Assembly (NCBI GenBank): GCA_030610745.1
Contig: JAUWRC010000048.1
Coordinates: 1-9,405 of the forward strand
DNA from: Clostridia bacterium
GTDB lineage: Bacteria > Aerophobota > Aerophobia > Aerophobales > AE-B3A
Direction: 5' to 3'
Length of the DNA: 9,405 nucleotides
Both the position numbers and the translations under genes were made by a program. Within the stretch, counting starts at the first letter, position 1; every line of letters starts with the position of its first letter. The notes under the pieces were generated by a model that was not told the origin of the DNA, ran no database searches, and was given only the letters and a program-made list of their open reading frames with translations. This document shows, in pieces, positions 6,495 to 9,405 of the stretch.

Positions 6495-6529
6495 GAGATT
6501 AGTTAATTGAGAGATTAGAGATTGAGTTA
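6495..6529. repeat. Possible heptamer array F (GAGATTA/TAGAGAT-type), degenerate
   Basis: The sequence can be read in 7-base steps beginning GAGATTA (6495) with later GAGAGAT and TAGAGAT units (6509-6522), but conservation is weak. It lies in the gap upstream of yacP. Just before it, 6464-6490 resembles a worn copy of the common CACCACAGAGA-type dispersed repeat. Confidence 0.4.
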
Positions 6530-6581
6530 GGGAAAAGAAATTTATGAAGTTAAAAATATGACACAAAGGCTACGAGTTGTT

Positions 6582-6617
6582 ATTTAACTAATTTAACTGA
6601 ATTAACTGAATTTCTCA
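6582..6617. repeat. 9-base tandem repeat (ATTTAACTA-type), 3 units plus a partial
   Basis: ATTTAACTA (6582) and ATTTAACTG (6591) are followed by an AATTAACTG unit and a partial AATTTCTCA. The period here is 9, unlike the heptamer arrays. Apart from this and the possible heptamer array at 6495, I see nothing else clear in the gap 6446-6651: no tRNA, no convincing small gene, and no strong promoter for yacP. Confidence 0.65.
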
Positions 6618-6651
6618 GCGTGCTCTGCAGTCAAGTAGTTGAATAATCTAA

Positions 6652-6688
6652 TAAAAAAGGAGGGGTGAAACTACTCTTTCCCCCTCCT
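6652..6688 (-). terminator. Rho-independent terminator of the ABC ATPase gene
   Basis: On the minus strand AGGAGGGG (6688-6681) pairs with CCCCTCCT (6665-6658) around a 15-base loop, followed at once by a T-run (6658-6653). It begins 24 bases after the stop codon of the ATPase gene and separates it from yacP. Confidence 0.85.
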
Positions 6689-6712
6689 ACCCTTCTTCTT
6701 TTCGAGCAACGA

Positions 6713-7816
6713 CTAGAAGATTGTCTTTTCTGTCTCCTTATCAAATATATGGATGAAGTCCATCTTGACAACAAACTCAGCCTCGTCACCTGGCTTTAGA
6801 TCAATGTGAGGATCGAGACGGGTAACGAGAATGTGTTTTCCACTCTTTATGTGAGCAAGTTTCTCTGAACCCAGAGGTTCTACCACCCATATTGAAGCCT
6901 GAAAAATGCTCTTTGGATCGTATTTTCTTATTACCGCGTCTTTGGCATTTATATGTTCAGGTCTGATTCCCAATATAACCTCTTTACCTATATAATCGGT
7001 CAAGAATTTAGTCTTATCCTGAGGAATCCTTAGTCTATAACTTTTATTGACAGCGTAAAGGTCGCCGTTCCCTTTAACAACCTTGCAGGGAAGAAAATTC
7101 ATAGAAGGTGAGCCAATAAATCCAGCTACATATCTATTAACAGGATGATCATACACCTTTTGAGGAATATCTACCTGTTGGATTATCCCCTCATTCATGA
7201 CCACAATCCTATCTGCCATGGTCATAGCCTCTAATTGATCATGGGTCACATAAATGGAGGTGGTTTTTAAACGCTGATGCAGGTCTAGGAGCTCTGCCCT
7301 CATGGTAATTCTTAATTTAGCATCCAGGTTAGAAAGAGGCTCATCAAATAAAAATACGTGAGGATCACGAACAATGGCTCTTCCCAGGGCTACTCTTTGA
7401 CGCTGTCCACCAGAGAGTTCTTTTGGTTTTCTATCTAACAGTTCACCAATACCTAATAGGTCTGCTGTTCTTCTTACTATTTTATCTATTTCAGGCCGGG
7501 GAATTTTCCTTAATCTTAATCCGAAGGACATATTTTTATATACGTTCATATGAGGATAAAGGGCGTAGTTCTGAAAAACCATAGCAATATCCCTATTTTT
7601 GGGAGGGACATCATTAACCAATCTATCTCCAATATAAATCTCACCTGAAGTAACTTCCTCCAGGCCGGCAATACTTCTTAGAGTAGTAGTCTTCCCGCAC
7701 CCGGAAGGTCCTACGAGAATAACAAATTCCCCGTCTCCAATATCTAAATTAAAATTCTTGACTGCCTCCACTTTTCCAAATACTTTAAAAACATTCTTTA
7801 GTCTTACCTTGGCCAT
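6713..7816 (-). CDS. MalK/UgpC-family sugar ABC transporter ATP-binding protein
   Basis: This 367-residue protein is the cytoplasmic ATPase of a CUT1-type carbohydrate importer and has the full-length form of that group. The nucleotide-binding domain shows Walker A GPSGCGKTT (36-44), Q-loop Q82, signature LSGGQRQR (134-141), Walker B VFLFDEP (154-160), D-loop SNLD (162-165) and the switch histidine H192. The GFIGSPSMNFL stretch (232-242) and GIRPEH (283-288) mark the C-terminal TOBE/regulatory domain typical of MalK, UgpC and MsmK. A GAGGTGA ribosome site lies three bases before the ATG. No permease or binding-protein genes are nearby, so it may be a shared ATPase serving several importers, as MsmK does. 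It follows the outer-membrane-type gene but is separated from it by a terminator-like hairpin. The substrate cannot be told. Confidence 0.95.
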   Translation of the reverse strand: MAKVRLKNVFKVFGKVEAVKNFNLDIGDGEFVILVGPSGCGKTTTLRSIAGLEEVTSGEIYIGDRLVNDVPPKNRDIAMVFQNYALYPHMNVYKNMSFGLRLRKIPRPEIDKIVRRTADLLGIGELLDRKPKELSGGQRQRVALGRAIVRDPHVFLFDEPLSNLDAKLRITMRAELLDLHQRLKTTSIYVTHDQLEAMTMADRIVVMNEGIIQQVDIPQKVYDHPVNRYVAGFIGSPSMNFLPCKVVKGNGDLYAVNKSYRLRIPQDKTKFLTDYIGKEVILGIRPEHINAKDAVIRKYDPKSIFQASIWVVEPLGSEKLAHIKSGKHILVTRLDPHIDLKPGDEAEFVVKMDFIHIFDKETEKTIF

Positions 7817-7847
7817 TTCTCACCTCGATAAATTCCCTTTTTAATTT

Positions 7848-7893
7848 AAAAGGGAGGGATGAACCTGTCATCTAAAGCTCCTCCCTCCCTTTT
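7848..7893 (-). terminator. Terminator-like hairpin between the outer-membrane-type gene and the ABC ATPase gene
   Basis: AAAAGGGAGGGA (7848-7859) and TCCCTCCCTTTT (7882-7893) form a perfect 12-bp stem with a 22-base loop, flanked by T-runs on both strands, so it could work in both directions. On the minus strand it lies 57 bases after the stop at 7951 and 31 bases before the ATPase ATG. I see no clear separate promoter for the ATPase, so partial read-through is likely. Confidence 0.75.
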
Positions 7894-7950
7894 TTCTTAA
7901 GCTAATTTTTGCACACTCTTTTTTGCTTAGCTTCTTAATCTAGAAAACCT

Positions 7951-8751
7951 CTAGAAAGCCACCCCTATCAGTACGTCATAAGTAACTCCAACAAGAGGTG
8001 CACTCACTGCCGCTGTGGTCAACGTAACACCGCCACCTAAAGCAGTTGTGGCCGTTGCGGTAAGGGTAGTCGCTCCGCCGATACTTGAAAGACCTACATC
8101 AAGACTGGTAGTATCAGTCAAAGGAAGCCCCGTCACTCCTGCGGTGAGCAAACCAGTATCATGATAGCCGAGTGCAAGCGTACCCGCTGCCATGCCGGCC
8201 TCAACGCCGAGGCTATATTTACCTATAACTCCACCGCCTAAACCAGCGATAAGAGTTGCAGTTATAGGATCCACTACTAGCACTAACTTTGCGCCATAGT
8301 TTCCACCGGTGGCATAGGCTACTCCCAATGTAACAGCATCTGTTGCATATGTTCCTTCCGCTCCATAGTATGCACCAGCCTCACTATATATTGCACTCAG
8401 TGCTAGAGGTGTCGCATCTGCAGTTACGACTACACCTGGACTTCCGCTGACGCCTCCCAAATCATATATAGTCTGCCCTGCATCTAAAACAAGACCGATA
8501 GTGCCCATACCAGCTTTATAGGTGATGGAGCTAGTGTCAGCTGTCCAGGGGCCTATAGTAATTGATAAGCTAGGAGTCAACATGGTAGGGCCAGTTCCCG
8601 TACCGGTAAGCGCTAATCCATTCTCATCAAGAATCAAAAACTCTATGCTACCTTCAACATCAACGCTGTAGAAAGTCTGTGCTGTTAACGCTGTGCCAGA
8701 AATCAGTGCTACACATACTAGCACCATTATCCCAATTAAAACTTTCTTCAT
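7951..8751 (-). CDS. Secreted, Gly/Ala/Thr-rich beta-strand protein, probable outer-membrane barrel
   Basis: I do not recognise a specific family. The 266-residue product has a clear signal peptide (MKK followed by a hydrophobic segment, about 4-19) with a likely cleavage site after ALTA (residue 24). The mature part is rich in Gly, Ala, Thr, Val and Leu, has few charges, and consists of short alternating stretches with Gly turns, e.g. YYGAEGTYATDAVTLGVAYATGG (split around 129-150) and GLGGGVIGKYSLGVEAGM (170-187). The chain ends VTYDVLIGVAF: a last strand with a terminal Phe, the form of an outer-membrane insertion signal. The barrel assignment is inferred; a surface-layer or adhesin-like protein is an alternative. 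The ATG follows a strong GGAGAGGAAA ribosome site, and a near-consensus promoter lies about 140 bases upstream, which suggests high expression. Codon choice is visibly more GC-rich than in neighbouring genes. Confidence 0.75.
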   Translation of the reverse strand: MKKVLIGIMVLVCVALISGTALTAQTFYSVDVEGSIEFLILDENGLALTGTGTGPTMLTPSLSITIGPWTADTSSITYKAGMGTIGLVLDAGQTIYDLGGVSGSPGVVVTADATPLALSAIYSEAGAYYGAEGTYATDAVTLGVAYATGGNYGAKLVLVVDPITATLIAGLGGGVIGKYSLGVEAGMAAGTLALGYHDTGLLTAGVTGLPLTDTTSLDVGLSSIGGATTLTATATTALGGGVTLTTAAVSAPLVGVTYDVLIGVAF

Positions 8752-8887
8752 TTTCCTCTCCCCCTTTTATGTATTTTACGTTTTTCTTCTTTTACTACTT
8801 TCTATCCAGTAGCAATACTTCCAAACTCTTTTTTTACTTACCTTCTCACCCCCTTTCCTCAATTTCCATTTTTATTATATTTTTACT

Positions 8888-8915
8888 ATTTTACCACATT
8901 TTTTAAATCTGTCAA
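8888..8915 (-). promoter_or_regulatory. Strong sigma-70-like promoter for the outer-membrane-type gene
   Basis: On the minus strand TTGACA (8915-8910) is followed after 16 bases by TAAAAT (8893-8888), with an extended -10 element (TGG directly before TAAAAT). Transcription would begin near 8880 and leave a leader of about 130 bases. The leader is A/G-rich on the transcribed sense and ends in the strong ribosome site before the ATG at 8751. Confidence 0.7.
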
Positions 8916-9054
8916 GTGGGCTTAGGGCTTTAATCCTATCATTTTTAGCTCTGGCTCTTTATTTTCCTTATTGTCAAAGACCCCTCTTTCATTCTTATCT
9001 TATCAGATTCTTCAATTATAGTCAAATCACGTCACCGCCATACTTTTATTTACT

Positions 9055-9089
9055 ATACCTGAAGGTATTTTGTTTGTCAAATAATACCT
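9055..9089. promoter_or_regulatory. Operator-like ATACCT/AGGTAT cluster
   Basis: ATACCT-GA-AGGTAT (9055-9068) is a perfect 14-base palindrome. A third half-site, AATACCT (9083-9089), forms a second inverted repeat with AGGTATT (9063-9069) across 13 bases. The middle copy can pair with either partner, so this could be a regulator-binding site or two exclusive RNA hairpins. It lies about 140 bases upstream of the promoter at 8888-8915. Confidence 0.4.
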
Positions 9090-9118
9090 CAAGCAAAGAA
9101 ATATGGAGGCTCTCTTGC

Positions 9119-9144
9119 TTGCTCTATTTATACAAAAAGAGCAA
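9119..9144. repeat. Short inverted repeat TTGCTCT / AGAGCAA
   Basis: A perfect 7-bp inverted repeat (9119-9125 with 9138-9144) surrounds a 12-base AT-rich loop. It has no adjacent T-run and no gene beside it, so a role is uncertain. Confidence 0.4.
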
Positions 9145-9198
9145 TATCTGTGCCAAACATTCGTTCTAGTAAAGGGAACAGGCTACTTTTCCTCTTCT

Positions 9199-9234
9199 CC
9201 CCCTCACCTTAATCCTCTCCCCACAGGGGAGAGG
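9199..9234 (+). repeat. GC-rich hairpin repeat (CCTCTCCCC-ACA-GGGGAGAGG), copy 2
   Basis: A CCCCTCACC lead-in (9200-9208) is followed by a perfect 9-bp stem (9214-9222 with 9226-9234) and ACA loop. It matches the reverse complement of 5817-5852 with a few differences between lead-in and stem. As at the first copy, a heptamer array follows on the same side. Confidence 0.85.
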
Positions 9235-9239
9235 AGATG

Positions 9240-9267
9240 CGCAATACACATCACGCAATACGAAATT
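9240..9267. repeat. Heptamer tandem array E (CGCAATA-type), 4 units
   Basis: Units CGCAATA (9240) and CACATCA (9247) are followed by a second perfect CGCAATA (9254) and a diverged CGAAATT (9261), all in 7-base register. The unit is the reverse complement of the CGTATTG type of array C. Confidence 0.65.
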
Positions 9268-9320
9268 GTCCATTTTCTAAAGACTCTGATATATTTTGAA
9301 CACGGGTGATTTGCTCTTTC

Positions 9321-9355
9321 GAGATTGCCACGTCGCTTCGCTCCTCGCAATGACA
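9321..9355. repeat. Dispersed repeat of the CATTGCGAGGAGCGAAGCGACG type
   Basis: The 35 bases begin GAGATTGCCACG and end CTCGCAATGACA, with GATTGC and GCAATG near the ends and a CGCTTCGC core. I recognise it as a member of a dispersed element found between genes in many unrelated bacteria. This rests on memory of the sequence, not a search. Confidence 0.7.
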
Positions 9356-9357
9356 AA

Positions 9358-9405
9358 GTGCGATAAATCGCACCGCTACAATGTTTGATAAATCCGACCG
9401 CTACT
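9358..9405 (-). repeat. 22-base palindromic repeat, copy 2, with a diverged tandem unit
   Basis: 9358-9379 is the exact reverse complement of 3256-3277: GTGCGAT-AA-ATCGCAC followed by CGCTAC. A second unit begins 25 bases on (9383), reading GTTTGATAAATC then CGACCGCTACT, so the GATAAATC core and CGCTAC tail are kept while the stem bases differ. The array reaches the window edge and may continue beyond it. Confidence 0.8.

Larger units (their letters stand above)
8916..9405. other. Gene-free, repeat-bearing region at the right end of the window
   Basis: I find no convincing protein gene, tRNA or rRNA here on either strand. The short plus-strand frame at 9103-9309 is a translation of dispersed repeats. 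From 8916 to 9050 the DNA is AT-rich and plain. Then come an ATACCT motif cluster (9055-9089), a small inverted repeat (9119-9144), the second GC-rich hairpin repeat with a heptamer array (9199-9267), a dispersed GC-rich repeat (9321-9355) and the palindromic tandem repeat running off the end (9358-9405). Confidence 0.7.

Noticed and set aside
6446..6650. A promoter for yacP in the gap
   Set aside because: The best pair (TTGTGT with TAAATT at 16 bases) matches the consensus poorly in an AT-rich stretch and cannot be told from chance.
8679..8906. Plus-strand open frame of 75 residues opposite the outer-membrane-type gene start
   Set aside because: It is Phe/Ser/Leu-rich low-complexity translation of the pyrimidine-rich complement of the leader and lies over the promoter; it looks like a shadow frame.
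8974..8979. Second minus-strand TTGACA near 8979 as an upstream promoter
   Set aside because: No -10-like hexamer occurs at 15-19 bases downstream of it.
9103..9309. Plus-strand open frame of 68 residues
   Set aside because: It is translated mostly from the hairpin and heptamer repeats (PHLNPLPTGERR-like peptide), has no ribosome site and resembles no protein; the same peptide type arises from the repeat upstream of phoH.
3226..9405. CRISPR array
   Set aside because: The repeats are 7-25 bases, directly tandem without unique spacers of constant length, and no cas genes are present.

Overview
The window looks like a piece of chromosome from a Gram-negative (diderm) bacterium of an uncultured or poorly sampled lineage, moderately AT-rich by eye. 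The diderm assignment rests on lipid A enzymes (LpxD, LpxC), a periplasmic Skp/OmpH chaperone and a secreted beta-barrel-like protein. Other genes (YacP-type NYN nuclease, PhoH, a PgpH-type HD phosphodiesterase, YbeY) are arranged as in Firmicutes. This mixture, the LpxC-FabZ fusion and the many dispersed repeats suggest a candidate phylum such as Omnitrophota or Aerophobota, but this is inference and the phylum cannot be fixed from the sequence alone.

All convincing genes lie on the minus strand and are read from high to low coordinates. From right to left: a repeat-filled, gene-free stretch (about 8916-9405); a strong sigma-70-like promoter (8888-8915); a secreted beta-rich outer-membrane-type protein (7951-8751); a terminator-like hairpin (7848-7893); an orphan MalK/UgpC-type sugar ABC transporter ATPase (6713-7816); a clear rho-independent terminator (6652-6688); a repeat-bearing gap; yacP (5933-6445); a promoter candidate (5896-5921) and a block of repeats; then a tight gene run phoH - pgpH-like - ybeY - skp - lpxD - lpxC/fabZ, which leaves the window at base 1 before the FabZ end.

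The left-hand run is the functional core. PhoH, the HD protein and YbeY form the familiar RNA-processing/cyclic-di-AMP gene group. Here that group continues directly, through overlapping stop and start codons, into genes for outer-membrane assembly: Skp escorts outer-membrane proteins, LpxD and LpxC make the lipid A precursor, and FabZ makes fatty acids from the 3-hydroxyacyl-ACP pool that LpxD also uses. The order skp-lpxD-fabZ is the one known from proteobacteria, with lpxC joined to fabZ.

The most unusual feature is the non-coding DNA. At least five, probably six, short arrays have a strict 7-base period but a different unit at each site. They sit with GC-rich hairpin repeats and a 22-base palindromic repeat that recurs in opposite orientation. 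These elements abut or enter gene ends, may have displaced the ybeY ribosome-binding site, and create a spurious N-terminal extension on PhoH.
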